A stretch of DNA of 55,340 nt, from contig CALJKN010000221.1 of the NCBI GenBank assembly GCA_937973585.1, forward strand, positions 1-55,340, in the 5' to 3' direction. The DNA is from an uncultured Helicobacteraceae bacterium. Its GTDB lineage: Bacteria > Campylobacterota > Campylobacteria > Campylobacterales > UBA6016. The translations under genes and the position numbers were made by a program. Every line of letters starts with the position of its first letter. Position 1 is the stretch's first letter. Positions 1 to 7,766 of the stretch are shown one piece after another. The notes beneath the pieces are model-generated. The model was not told the origin of the DNA, searched no databases, and saw only the letters and a list, made by a program, of their open reading frames with translations.

Positions 1-1
1 C

Positions 2-778
2 TCTCAGAAGAAAAATATAGCCGAAGCGTCATATAGGGCCGCAAAAAAGAAGTTTGAAAGCGGACGTATATCAAATATGGAGCTTGCTAGATTTGATGCC
101 GAGCTCTCTCAAAGCGAGATAGATTTCTCATCTGCCTCGGCGCAAAAAGAAGAGCTACATCACGCCTTGTCTCATATGGTATTGTCGCACGACGAGATTG
201 TGATAACGGACCTTGGATTTGTATTTTATAAAAATCTGGAGGAGAAGCTTGGGGGTTTTGCGAAAGAGTCTTTGCAGCTTAAAGAGCTAGAGGCAAAAAA
301 ACAAGAGCTAGAGGCTGAGATTGGGACATACAAATATGCCCTTGTGGACAAAGTAGAGTTCGGTATCGGTTACACAAAAGAGGCTGCTCAAAGAAGTGTT
401 GATTTTAGGGCTTCATTTCCGCTCAATATAACCGGAAAAAATGAAAATATGAAGGCTTCGGCAAGAGCCAAGCTTTTTGCTATAACAAAAAAACAAAAAA
501 TCATACAAGATACGCTAACTATGATGGCAAAAGCGGAGACGCAAAGACTGCGAGAGCTTGAAAAGAAGATATCTGTATCCACGCAAAGCGAGCGTCTATA
601 TAAATCCGTATTTGATATGACCGCAAAAGGTTATGAAAACGGCGTTGTCTCGGTATTTGAATATCTAAACGCAAAAAACGGATATTTTGATGCTTTGGCA
701 AAAACAATAACTTACAAAAAAGAGTATGTCGAAGAAATAGCCAAGCTTGAAAAGGTCTTTACCGGAGTGATTAAATGA
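2..778 (+). CDS. TolC/CzcC-family outer-membrane efflux protein, C-terminal part (5' end outside window)
   Basis: The reading frame is already open at base 2 and has no stop before the first internal ATG at 77, so the gene begins upstream of the window and only about 258 C-terminal residues are visible. The protein is dominated by long charged helices (for example the stretch around LKELEAKKQELEAEIGTYKY), as in the periplasmic alpha-barrel of TolC-family channels. The GNENGVV-like position GYENGVVSVFEYLNAKNGYF near the end fits the conserved C-terminal repeat of the family. It overlaps the adaptor gene by 4 bases (ATGA) and heads a tripartite RND pump operon, which supports the outer-membrane channel role. 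Family assignment rests on context and helix pattern rather than a diagnostic motif. Confidence 0.8.
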   Translation, partial: SQKKNIAEASYRAAKKKFESGRISNMELARFDAELSQSEIDFSSASAQKEELHHALSHMVLSHDEIVITDLGFVFYKNLEEKLGGFAKESLQLKELEAKKQELEAEIGTYKYALVDKVEFGIGYTKEAAQRSVDFRASFPLNITGKNENMKASARAKLFAITKKQKIIQDTLTMMAKAETQRLRELEKKISVSTQSERLYKSVFDMTAKGYENGVVSVFEYLNAKNGYFDALAKTITYKKEYVEEIAKLEKVFTGVIK

Positions 779-1821
779 AAAAATTTATCGTATTTGCCTT
801 CATGGCTGCAAGTTTATTTGCGGATATAAAAATGAGCGATTCCGAGATGAAAAAGATGGGGATAGCTCTAAAAACCGCCGTTTTGGTCAATAGCGAAACC
901 GTCGGTCCTTTTGTCGGGAGTTTTGACTTTGACGACAGCAAGAGCAAGAACTACATATTGCCCTCTGACGGGGTCGTCGTAAGAAGCGTGAAAATGGCCG
1001 GAGATACCGTCAAAAAAGGTGACGTGCTATGTATCATATCGTCCGCAGAACTTGCTGCAAACGGATTTGAGCTAAGAGAGGCTAGGTCAAGGCTAAAAAT
1101 ACTAGACGCAAACGCAAAAAAAGATGAAGCGTTATATAAAGACGGCGTCATATCGCAAAGAGAGTATCAAAAGAGCGCATTCGAAGCCTCAATGCTAGCC
1201 TCCAGGGTAGCAGAACTTGAAAGTAGATTTTCGGTGGCGGGAGTCAGCTCAAGCAGTGACGGGATGTTTGCCGTCAAAGCCAAAACCTCCGGCGTGCTCT
1301 CTTTGGCCCCTAAGAAAGCAGGGCAAAAAATAGAACCGTTTATCCCATATCTGAAAATATCAGAATCATCATCTCTTGCGGCCTACATCAAGATACCTCC
1401 GACCCAACTTGTAAACATCAAAAAAGGGGCTATCGTAACAGATAGGACTTCAAATAAGATTGGTGTTTTGATTGCGGTTTCCGGCGGGGTGGATGAAACT
1501 ACGAATTCCGCGGGGGCCGTCGCCAAGATAACGGCTAAAAACGAAAGTTTCAGAGCCGGCACGGCTTACGAATTTTTCATCTCAACCCCTAAGGCGAAAA
1601 GCCTAATGATGCTCCCTAGATCTTCTGTTACAAAATACAAAAATACAGACGTATGTTTTATTAGAACAAAAGACGGCTTTGTGCCTAAAAGAGTTTCGGT
1701 GGTCAAAGATACGAAAGACGGTGTTTATATCAAAAACAACGATATAGCGGATGGGGCGAGCGTGGCGGTAGGAGGCATTGTAAATCTAAAAGGCGCTCTA
1801 AGCGGAATGGGTTTTGAGTGA
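775..1821 (+). CDS. RND efflux periplasmic adaptor (membrane fusion protein, CzcB/CusB type)
   Basis: 348 residues. The start has a short hydrophobic signal peptide (MKKFIVFAFMAASLFA). The body has the membrane-fusion layout: a lipoyl/barrel-sandwich half (DGVVVRSVKMAGDTVKKGDVLCII, residues about 63-87), an alpha-helical hairpin (about 90-150), the second lipoyl half (KTSGVLSLAPKKAGQKIEPF) and a beta-barrel plus membrane-proximal domain ending in GASVAVGGIVNLKGALSG. It would link the inner-membrane pump encoded next to the outer-membrane channel encoded before. The gene overlaps the upstream gene by 4 bases and abuts the pump gene as TGATG, so the three are likely co-translated. The substrate is not shown by this subunit. 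Confidence 0.9.
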   Translation: MKKFIVFAFMAASLFADIKMSDSEMKKMGIALKTAVLVNSETVGPFVGSFDFDDSKSKNYILPSDGVVVRSVKMAGDTVKKGDVLCIISSAELAANGFELREARSRLKILDANAKKDEALYKDGVISQREYQKSAFEASMLASRVAELESRFSVAGVSSSSDGMFAVKAKTSGVLSLAPKKAGQKIEPFIPYLKISESSSLAAYIKIPPTQLVNIKKGAIVTDRTSNKIGVLIAVSGGVDETTNSAGAVAKITAKNESFRAGTAYEFFISTPKAKSLMMLPRSSVTKYKNTDVCFIRTKDGFVPKRVSVVKDTKDGVYIKNNDIADGASVAVGGIVNLKGALSGMGFE

Positions 1822-4800
1822 TGCTAAATAAAATCATTGAATTTTCGCTAAAGCAGAGAATAGTCGTAATACTCCTGTCCTTGGCTCTTTTTGGCTTTGG
1901 CGTCTACTCTTTTCTTAAGATACCGATAGACGCTTTCCCCGACATATCCTCAACACAGGTAAAAATCATATTAAAAGCTCCGGGCATGGCCCCCGAAGAG
2001 GTCGAGAGCAGGGTGGTGAAGCCTTTGGAGGCTGAGCTTTTGGGGCTTGAAAACCAAAAACTTCTCAAAAGTACCTCCAAATACGGGATAGCCGATATTA
2101 CCATAGATTTTAACGACGGTACGGACATATACAGAGCAAGGGCGCAAGTCTCCGAAAAACTATCCTCTGCTCTATCTTCGTTGCCAAAGAGCGTCACTGG
2201 TGGCATGGCCCCTATTACTACGCCGCTTGGCGAAGCTTTTATGTTTACCGTCGAGGGCAATATAAGCCAAAAACAAAAAAGAGAATTGCTTGATTTTGTC
2301 ATAAGGCCCGCCCTCAGGGGCGCAAAAGGTGTCGCCGATGTCAATTCGCTAGGCGGAGAAGCTAGGGCGATAGTCGTCGAGCCGGACTTTGCCGCTATGA
2401 GAAAGCTCGGCGTTACAGTAAGCGCACTTGAAGAAGCTTTGCAGGCAAACCTTTCCAATGACGGAGCCGGCAGGGTGACAAAAGACGAAGAGGGGTTTTT
2501 GGTAAAAGTCGAGAGTGGAGTCAAAAGTCCATCAGAGATAGCCAATATAACGATACATTCGCACAACGGACTTTTGCGTATAGGCGATTTTTGCCAAGTT
2601 GCCGACGATTCGCTAACCAGAATGGGTTTTGTCACAAAAAACGGAGAGGGTGAGGCAACGCAGGGGCTTGTGCTTACTCTCAAAGGGGCTAACGCAAAAG
2701 AGACTATAGGTGAAATCAAGATAATTCTAGAAAACCTCAAATCATCGCTACCGAAAGGCGTCTACATAGAGCCTTTTTATGATAGGAGTCATCTGACCGA
2801 ACAGGCCGTGAATACAGTCTCGAAAGCACTTTTAGAAGCCGTTGTTTTGGTAGTAGTGCTACTCCTTTTATTTCTAGGGGATATTAGAGCGGCCGTAGCG
2901 GTGAGTATTATTTTGCCGCTATCTCTTGCTTTCGCGTTTGTGATGATGAAGTACTTTGGAATTACTGCCAACTTGATGAGCCTTGGAGGTCTGGCCATAG
3001 CTGTCGGTATGTTGGTCGACTCGGCGGTGGTTATGGTCGAAAACTCTTTTTCCAGGCTCGACTCAAAAGATGCTAAATTGCCGAAACTTCATCTTGTTTA
3101 TAGAGCGTCAAAAGAGGTTAGCTCTGCAGTATTTAGCGGTATTTTAATTATAGCCATAGTGTTCTTGCCGCTTCTGACGCTAGAGGGGCTTGAAGGGAAG
3201 CTTTTTGCCCCGGTTGCTATGACTATAGTATTTGCCTTGTTTGGTTCTCTAGTGCTCTCTTTGACCGTTATTCCAGTAGCTTGTTCCGTGCTTTTGAAAT
3301 CTGCCGAACACAAAGATACGAAACTCTCAATGTTTTTTAGCAAGGCGTACGAGCCTATGCTTTTCTTTGCGATGAATAAAACAAAAAAACTATTCACTAT
3401 GTCTGTCGTATTTTTGGTATTTAGCTTTGGACTATTCTTTTTTGTCGGTAAGACTTTTATGCCGACGCTTGACGAGGGTGATTTGATACTTAGCGTTGAG
3501 ACCGTCCCGTCCATATCGCTTGAAAAATCGAAAGAGCTAAATCTGGCAGTCCAAAAAGCAATAAAAGAGAATGTGCCGGAGGTCAAAACTATAGTCGCCC
3601 GCAGCGGTTCGGATGAGCTTGGGCTTGACCCGATGGGTCTAAATCAGACAGATACGTTTATTTCGCTAAAACCGAAAAGCGAGTGGGAAGCAAACGATAA
3701 AGATGAAATAAAAGAGAAAATAAAAAAGGCGCTCTCCGGTTTTGGGGGCATAAGTTTTAGCTTTACGCAGCCCATAGAGATGAGAATATCCGAAATGCTT
3801 ACCGGTTCACGCGGCGATTTGGCTGTAAAAATATACGGAACAGATATACAAAAGCTAAACGAACTCAGCCAAAAAATAGAGGAGATACTTAGCAAAACAA
3901 GCGGTGCTTCGGAGGTGTTTACCACGCTAAACGAGGGTGTTAACTATCTGGTGGTGCAACCAAATAGAATTGAATCCGCAAAAACAGGCGTTAGCACTAC
4001 CGAGCTACAAAAATTTTTAAAAGCATCTGTAGAGGGAATCGGTGTGGATTATGTATCCACTGGCAACTCTAGGATACCGGTTGTCGTCAGAATGGATAAA
4101 AACATATCAAACGATCCGCAGCTCTTTCGGGCGCTAGAGGTTCCTCTTGAAGATGGATTGTCGGTACCTATATCGAGCATAGCAGATATAAGGGAGGTAG
4201 AGGGGCCGGTCAAGATAGACAGGGAAAATATGCAAAGGGTGAGCGTCGTACGTGCAAATGTAGAAGGGAGAGATCTGGTGGGGTTTGTCGAAGATGCGAA
4301 ACACCAAATAGCCTCACAAATAAAGCTTCCGCACGGGTATAAAATAGAATACGGCGGACAGTTTGAAAATCAGCAAAGAGCCTCCGCAAAACTAATGACA
4401 GTAATTCCGATAAGTATTGCGGTTATATTTATGATTTTGTTCTTTACGTTTAGGTCGGTGCCGATAACTTTGCTTATTTTGCTCAACATACCTTTTGCGG
4501 TTACGGGCGGAATCATATCGCTGTTTGTATCGGGAGAATATCTTTCCGTACCGGCTTCGGTGGGCTTTATCGCTTTATTTGGTATAGCCGTGCTTAACGG
4601 TGTCGTTATGGTGAGCTATTTTTTATCTTTACTATCAGAGGGCTACTCCATAGACGATGCGGTCAAAGAGGGCGCAAAAAGAAGGCTTAGACCTGTTCTG
4701 ATGACAGCTTTTATAGCGGCTCTAGGGCTCTTGCCGCTACTTTTTGCCTCGGGCGTGGGAAGCGAGATACAAAAGCCTTTGGCGACCGTAGTTTTGGGCG

Positions 4801-4889
4801 GACTAGTGACATCGACCGCCCTGACTTTGCTGATATTACCGCCGGCATTTAGAATGCTTTACAACAGAGGGGTAAAAAACAATGGATAA
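1821..4889 (+). CDS. Heavy-metal RND efflux pump, CzcA/CusA family
   Basis: About 1,022 residues, the usual length for heavy-metal RND pumps. The N-terminus (IIEFSLKQRIVVILLSLALF) is the first transmembrane helix, followed by the IPIDAFPDIS motif. TM4 carries the proton-relay Asp in GMLVDSAVVMVEN. The porter domain has TQPIEMRISEMLTG and the end GGQFENQQRA, both typical of CzcA. The CzcA TM4 signature with DFG is replaced by AIAVG, so the metal is uncertain; divalent metals are more likely than Cu/Ag, because the region resembles CzcA more than CusA. A GTG codon at 1818 lies one codon upstream; ATG 1821 is preferred because it forms a TGATG junction with the adaptor gene. Inner membrane, proton-driven. 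Confidence 0.93.
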   Translation: MLNKIIEFSLKQRIVVILLSLALFGFGVYSFLKIPIDAFPDISSTQVKIILKAPGMAPEEVESRVVKPLEAELLGLENQKLLKSTSKYGIADITIDFNDGTDIYRARAQVSEKLSSALSSLPKSVTGGMAPITTPLGEAFMFTVEGNISQKQKRELLDFVIRPALRGAKGVADVNSLGGEARAIVVEPDFAAMRKLGVTVSALEEALQANLSNDGAGRVTKDEEGFLVKVESGVKSPSEIANITIHSHNGLLRIGDFCQVADDSLTRMGFVTKNGEGEATQGLVLTLKGANAKETIGEIKIILENLKSSLPKGVYIEPFYDRSHLTEQAVNTVSKALLEAVVLVVVLLLLFLGDIRAAVAVSIILPLSLAFAFVMMKYFGITANLMSLGGLAIAVGMLVDSAVVMVENSFSRLDSKDAKLPKLHLVYRASKEVSSAVFSGILIIAIVFLPLLTLEGLEGKLFAPVAMTIVFALFGSLVLSLTVIPVACSVLLKSAEHKDTKLSMFFSKAYEPMLFFAMNKTKKLFTMSVVFLVFSFGLFFFVGKTFMPTLDEGDLILSVETVPSISLEKSKELNLAVQKAIKENVPEVKTIVARSGSDELGLDPMGLNQTDTFISLKPKSEWEANDKDEIKEKIKKALSGFGGISFSFTQPIEMRISEMLTGSRGDLAVKIYGTDIQKLNELSQKIEEILSKTSGASEVFTTLNEGVNYLVVQPNRIESAKTGVSTTELQKFLKASVEGIGVDYVSTGNSRIPVVVRMDKNISNDPQLFRALEVPLEDGLSVPISSIADIREVEGPVKIDRENMQRVSVVRANVEGRDLVGFVEDAKHQIASQIKLPHGYKIEYGGQFENQQRASAKLMTVIPISIAVIFMILFFTFRSVPITLLILLNIPFAVTGGIISLFVSGEYLSVPASVGFIALFGIAVLNGVVMVSYFLSLLSEGYSIDDAVKEGAKRRLRPVLMTAFIAALGLLPLLFASGVGSEIQKPLATVVLGGLVTSTALTLLILPPAFRMLYNRGVKNNG

Positions 4890-5172
4890 AAAAATCGTTG
4901 ATTTGTATTTTAACGCCGATATCAAAGATTTATTAGTCGATTTTTTACTTGAAAACGAGATTTCCGACTTTTATTATTTTGACTGCAAGAGGTACTCTAT
5001 GGCATCGCTTCTCAGAAGCGACAAGGAGAAGGTGAGCGGAAGGGTTGATTTTGGGATGTTTCGAATTTTTGTAGATTTTGCCGTTTTTGATGGTTTTTTC
5101 GAGACAATAAAAGGGAAGTTTACGAAAGAGGATGTCAGGATGTTCGTTTATGACGCCCAGAGGCTCTTTTAG
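4882..5172 (+). CDS. DUF3240-like small protein of the metal-efflux operon
   Basis: 96 residues, no signal peptide or membrane helix. The pattern VDLYFNADIKDLLVDFLLENEISDFYYFDCKRY resembles DUF3240 proteins, which are ferredoxin-like-fold cytosolic proteins usually encoded immediately after czcA genes. It overlaps the pump gene by 8 bases and its TAG stop is followed directly by the response-regulator ATG, so it is part of the operon. A role as a cytosolic metal sensor or accessory (PII-like fold) is plausible for the family but not shown here. The family call is from memory of the sequence pattern; a profile search would settle it. Confidence 0.6.
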   Translation: MDKKIVDLYFNADIKDLLVDFLLENEISDFYYFDCKRYSMASLLRSDKEKVSGRVDFGMFRIFVDFAVFDGFFETIKGKFTKEDVRMFVYDAQRLF

Positions 5173-5820
5173 ATGAGGATTTTGATAGCGGACGACGAAA
5201 AAGAGTTGTTATTTTTGTTGTCGGTCTCATTGAAAAACGATTTTATAGTAGATACTGCTTCGGATGCCGATGAGGCGAAGGCCTGTCTCGATGCGTTTTG
5301 TTATCAGGTTGCCGTATTTGATAGGACATTTCACGGCGTCGATATGGCAAGGGAACTCGTGGCGTACTCAAAAAAGAAAAATCCAAACTGCGGGGTTTTG
5401 ATACTCAGCGCCCTTGGTAGTGTAGACGATAAAGTGGAAGGACTATTTTTTGGGGCTGACGACTATCTTGAAAAGCCGTTTGATACGAAAGAGTTGAAAG
5501 CCAGAATCATAGCGCTAGCCAGAAGATATGCGGTAAAAAGCGTAAAAATAGACGACATAGAGATCGATATATCATCAAAAAACGTGCTAAAAGGCGGCAA
5601 AAGTATCTCTCTGAGCAAAAACGAAGATGCTTTGTTATTTTATCTATTGTCAAAAAACGGTCAAATAGCGTCAAGAGAAGAGATTATGGATGCAATATAC
5701 GAAAACCCTCAAGATAAGATGCAAAACACTATTGATGAACTGGTGGCAAGGGTCAGGAAAAAACTATCTTCAAATGTTATAAAAACGGTAAAAACAAGGG
5801 GTTTCGTAATTGAGATTTAA
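5173..5820 (+). CDS. OmpR-family response regulator of the metal-efflux operon
   Basis: 215 residues. The receiver domain (1-115) has the acidic pair D7-D8 (IADDEKE), the phosphoacceptor D50 in YQVAVFDRTF, the switch Ser79 in VLILSALG and the conserved K101 in LEKPFD. The C-terminal half is a winged-helix DNA-binding domain (KNVLKGGKSISLSKNEDALLF ... ENPQDKMQNTIDELVARVRKKL, then the wing KTVKTRGFVIEI). It starts on the base after the previous stop and overlaps the kinase gene by 11 bases. By position it should control the efflux operon in response to metal or envelope stress; no promoter for the operon is inside the window to test this. Confidence 0.92.
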   Translation: MRILIADDEKELLFLLSVSLKNDFIVDTASDADEAKACLDAFCYQVAVFDRTFHGVDMARELVAYSKKKNPNCGVLILSALGSVDDKVEGLFFGADDYLEKPFDTKELKARIIALARRYAVKSVKIDDIEIDISSKNVLKGGKSISLSKNEDALLFYLLSKNGQIASREEIMDAIYENPQDKMQNTIDELVARVRKKLSSNVIKTVKTRGFVIEI

Positions 5821-7015
5821 TCCTGTCGCCTCACTAAGGGGTAAAATAGCGATTTTGATTTTTGTCATAATCGGATGCGGTTTTGCCCTCAATCTAGCTA
5901 TTGCCATACATACGCTAAGAGCCGAAAAGATAAATGATTTAAGGAAAGTATTATCTCACGCAATGGAGGAAACCAGAGACGAGTATCTCCCGTCGAATCC
6001 GGACGATAAGCTTGATTTGTCGTATCTGTATGAAGTCCCGCACAATATCTCTATATTCGGTGATTCGGAGGTTGATTCGCTCAAAATCTCAATCTCTAAA
6101 ACCCCTCATGTGCCGCTTGAAAATGAAATCGCCGAGTATATCAGGCTTGACAACGGCAACTATCTAAATTTTGTAAGCTTGGACGCAAAAATAAATGCCT
6201 CGCTTATAAAATACTCTGAAAAGCTATTGCTAAAATATGTTGTTTTTTTGGTTGTTATGTTGATTGTTAGCATTTTGGTTTTGAGAAAACTCATGGCTCC
6301 GCTAAAAGATATAGCCGCAAAATGTAGAGACTATAAAGACGGAGGAGCTTTTTTGAGTGGCACCGAATCATATCCAAGTGAGATAAATTCGGTATCAAAT
6401 GCCTTTAATGCACTTGTCGGAAGATTGGAGGGGTATAGAAAAAAAGAAAAAGAGCTGTTTAGAGAAGCTGCTCATGAGCTAAAGACTCCCCTAGCCATTA
6501 TGCGTGCAAGGCTAGATGTATACGAAGGCGATGAAGCATATCAAAAAAGTAAGTTTGTTGCCGAATTTTCATCTGATTTGGAGCGTCTATCTTCTGAGCT
6601 CAAAAATGTATTATTTTTTGAGACCTCTGACTTCGAGGATAACGAAGAGTTTAATATGTGTAGCCTGATTCTTGAAACGGTCGGCAGGATAGATGTGCTG
6701 GCAAGCGGACGTAATATTAATATTGAGCCGAAATGCGAAACTATGTTTGTGGATACGAAGAAAAAAATGTTTCGCAAGCTTTTTGCGGCATTGCTTGAAA
6801 ATGCCGTCACGTATGCCAAGGAGGGCAGTAAAATCGAAATAACGCTAAATCAAAGCGAACGGACGCTCGGTATCAAAAACCAAAAAGGTGGAGAGAAATA
6901 TATGTTCAGCTCCAAGATTGGCGAAAGAATACTAAAAAGGGTATCCTCGGAGCTTGGGTTTTTGTATGAAATTAGCGATGCAGACGGATATTATGAGGTA
7001 AACTTACGGTTTTAA
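5810..7015 (+). CDS. Sensor histidine kinase of the metal-efflux operon, degenerate ATP-binding region
   Basis: 401 residues from a TTG start at 5810, chosen because AAGGGG lies about 8 bases upstream and no ATG occurs nearby. TM1 is near residues 12-33, a periplasmic domain follows (about 34-138), TM2 is near 141-160, then a HAMP-like stretch and a HisKA domain with H222 in REAAHELKTPLAIMRARL. An N-box-like ALLENAVTYAKEG is present. The usual DxGxG and GxGLGL boxes are missing: after the N-box the protein reads LGIKNQKGGEKYMFSSKIGERILKRV and ends. It overlaps the regulator gene, so they form a cognate pair. Its last two bases (TAA stop) are also the first bases of the 39-bp direct repeat. 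Confidence 0.88.
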   Translation: MRFNPVASLRGKIAILIFVIIGCGFALNLAIAIHTLRAEKINDLRKVLSHAMEETRDEYLPSNPDDKLDLSYLYEVPHNISIFGDSEVDSLKISISKTPHVPLENEIAEYIRLDNGNYLNFVSLDAKINASLIKYSEKLLLKYVVFLVVMLIVSILVLRKLMAPLKDIAAKCRDYKDGGAFLSGTESYPSEINSVSNAFNALVGRLEGYRKKEKELFREAAHELKTPLAIMRARLDVYEGDEAYQKSKFVAEFSSDLERLSSELKNVLFFETSDFEDNEEFNMCSLILETVGRIDVLASGRNINIEPKCETMFVDTKKKMFRKLFAALLENAVTYAKEGSKIEITLNQSERTLGIKNQKGGEKYMFSSKIGERILKRVSSELGFLYEISDADGYYEVNLRF

Positions 7016-7052
7016 TAAAGGGGTTTGTGATGCAAGTCAGGGTTTATTACGA
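7014..7052 (+). repeat. Left copy of 39-bp direct repeat (putative attL)
   Basis: Begins AATAAAGGGG and ends TTTATTACGA; identical over 39 bases to 8332-8370. Flanking bases differ on both sides (T versus A before, T versus G after), so the identity has sharp edges. It starts inside the stop codon of the kinase gene. Confidence 0.95.
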
Positions 7053-7086
7053 TTTGTCGTATAAATTTTTATCCTCGATAGAATAA
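7030..7086 (+). pseudogene. Truncated duplicate of the ybgC start (18 codons)
   Basis: The left repeat carries a copy of the ybgC ribosome-binding site and start. It reads MQVRVYYDLSYKFLSSIE and then stops; only MQVRVYY matches the real gene at 8348 (MQVRVYYEDTDIGG). It is a by-product of the insertion and probably encodes nothing useful, although its start signal is intact. Confidence 0.7.
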
Positions 7087-7134
7087 GGCTCCGCTGCCTC
7101 TCTCTTCCTTTTAAAAATCAATTTTTTACTTAGA

Positions 7135-7157
7135 TTTGGCACACGGTTTTGGCACAC
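7135..7157. repeat. Tandem TTTGGCACAC direct repeats near left end of the element
   Basis: TTTGGCACAC occurs at 7135-7144 and again at 7148-7157, 13 bases apart. Closely spaced short direct repeats next to an attachment core are typical of tyrosine-recombinase arm sites; that role is inferred from position only. Confidence 0.5.
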
Positions 7158-7211
7158 AGAACCGTCTTTTTTTACGCCAAAAACATCAAAAACCAAACTA
7201 TATCTATTTTT

Positions 7212-7284
7212 GTTAGCAGTAATACAGCAATCCTCAAAGCTCATATTCATCGCTGTTCCGCGACTGTTAGCAGTGTGTTAGCAG
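7212..7284. repeat. Three copies of GTTAGCAG inside the element
   Basis: GTTAGCAG is found at 7212-7219, 7266-7273 and 7277-7284, the last two only 11 bases apart. They lie in a gene-free part of the island. They could be protein-binding sites; no function can be read from the sequence. Confidence 0.45.
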
Positions 7285-7304
7285 GGATTAATAAACACCC
7301 AACC

Positions 7305-7329
7305 GATTAGTTAATTTCATTAACTAATC
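7305..7329. repeat. Perfect 11-bp inverted repeat (hairpin) in the element
   Basis: GATTAGTTAAT (7305-7315), a 3-base loop TTC, then ATTAACTAATC (7319-7329). All 11 pairs match. It has no T-tract of its own and stands ten bases before a terminator hairpin. It could be an operator, the end of a vanished element, or the first of two stems of a small RNA. Confidence 0.7.
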
Positions 7330-7338
7330 TCTCTCATA

Positions 7339-7364
7339 GGAAGGACTTTGTCCTTACCTTTTTT
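7339..7364 (+). terminator. Intrinsic terminator upstream of mqsR
   Basis: GG AAGGAC (loop TTT) GTCCTT ACC followed by TTTTTT at 7359-7364. The core stem pairs AAGGAC 7341-7346 with GTCCTT 7350-7355. Oriented on the plus strand, it would stop read-through from the upstream metal-efflux operon and insulate the toxin-antitoxin promoter. Confidence 0.65.
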
Positions 7365-7430
7365 ATAGAGTCCGCCGATGCGGCCTCTCGGTTGCAGAGT
7401 TATGCTCCGGCTTTTAATGAAAAATGGATG

Positions 7431-7461
7431 TTGACAATATTCACCATATTGGTTAATATTG
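7431..7461 (+). promoter_or_regulatory. mqsRA promoter with overlapping operator-like palindromes
   Basis: TTGACA at 7431-7436 and TAATAT at 7454-7459 are spaced by 17 bases. The spacer holds ACCATATTGGT (7443-7453), which keeps the ACC-N5-GGT geometry of the known E. coli MqsA operator AACCT-N3-AGGTT (remembered), and an outer inverted repeat CAATATT (7435-7441) / AATATTG (7455-7461). An MqsA dimer bound here would cover both promoter boxes, giving autorepression. The toxin ATG lies only 6 bases after the -10 box, so the mRNA may be leaderless. Confidence 0.65.
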
Positions 7462-7465
7462 CCCA

Positions 7466-7765
7466 ATGGAAAAGAAAAAAGCACACTACGCCCTTGCAAC
7501 AATTCAGTATGCCATAAAACAAACCTCACTCAGAAGAATTACGGTTTCCGCAATGCAGGGTGCTTTTGCGCTTGGCATGGATGAGCAAGATATTGTAGAA
7601 GCGGTTTGTGGTTTGAATTCAAAAGATCTGCACAAATCCATGACAGTGAATGTGGATAATACGATTTGGCAAGATGTCTATAGAACAAAATATAAAGAGT
7701 TTGAACTTTATATAAAACTGCAGCTGGTTGATAAGGCCGTTGTAATCTCTTTTAAGGAGCTGTAA
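7466..7765 (+). CDS. mqsR: MqsR-family mRNA interferase toxin
   Basis: 99 residues, about the length of E. coli MqsR (98). It aligns well with that RelE-fold ribonuclease, which cuts mRNA at GC-containing codons and triggers growth arrest: LHKSMT, NTIWQDVY, LYIKL and the C-terminal SFKEL are shared. The residues matching the E. coli catalytic set (K56, Q68, Y81, K96) are K57, Q69, Y82 and K97 here, so the toxin looks intact. As in E. coli, the toxin gene comes first and the antitoxin gene starts one base after its stop. There is no clear ribosome-binding site, in keeping with a leaderless transcript or deliberately weak toxin translation. Cytoplasmic. Confidence 0.93.
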   Translation: MEKKKAHYALATIQYAIKQTSLRRITVSAMQGAFALGMDEQDIVEAVCGLNSKDLHKSMTVNVDNTIWQDVYRTKYKEFELYIKLQLVDKAVVISFKEL

Positions 7766-7766
7766 A

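Larger units (their letters stand above)
7087..7430. other. Gene-free left half of the MqsRA island
   Basis: About 340 bases without a credible gene. The one minus-strand frame here (67 codons, 7047-7250) has low-complexity, basic composition and runs into the repeat, so it is not called. The stretch contains two sets of short direct repeats, a perfect 11-bp hairpin and a terminator. It may hold recombination sites, a small RNA or the remains of a lost gene. Confidence 0.6.

Noticed and set aside
1904..2740. 278-codon minus-strand frame opposite the pump gene
   Set aside because: Antisense shadow of the CzcA-type gene; serine-rich with no domain, typical of complement frames of biased coding sequence.
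3098..3586. 162-codon minus-strand frame opposite the pump gene
   Set aside because: Same reason: complement-frame shadow without family features or ribosome-binding site.
7047..7250. 67-codon minus-strand frame inside the MqsRA island
   Set aside because: It runs through the tandem TTTGGCACAC repeats and into the 39-bp repeat, has no recognisable domain, and its composition looks like translated noncoding DNA. It could be the remnant of a gene but cannot be supported.
7305..7329. Part of a CRISPR array or integron attC site
   Set aside because: Only one palindrome, no regularly spaced repeats with spacers, and no conserved attC core sites (RYYYAAC/GTTRRRY pair) around the cassette.
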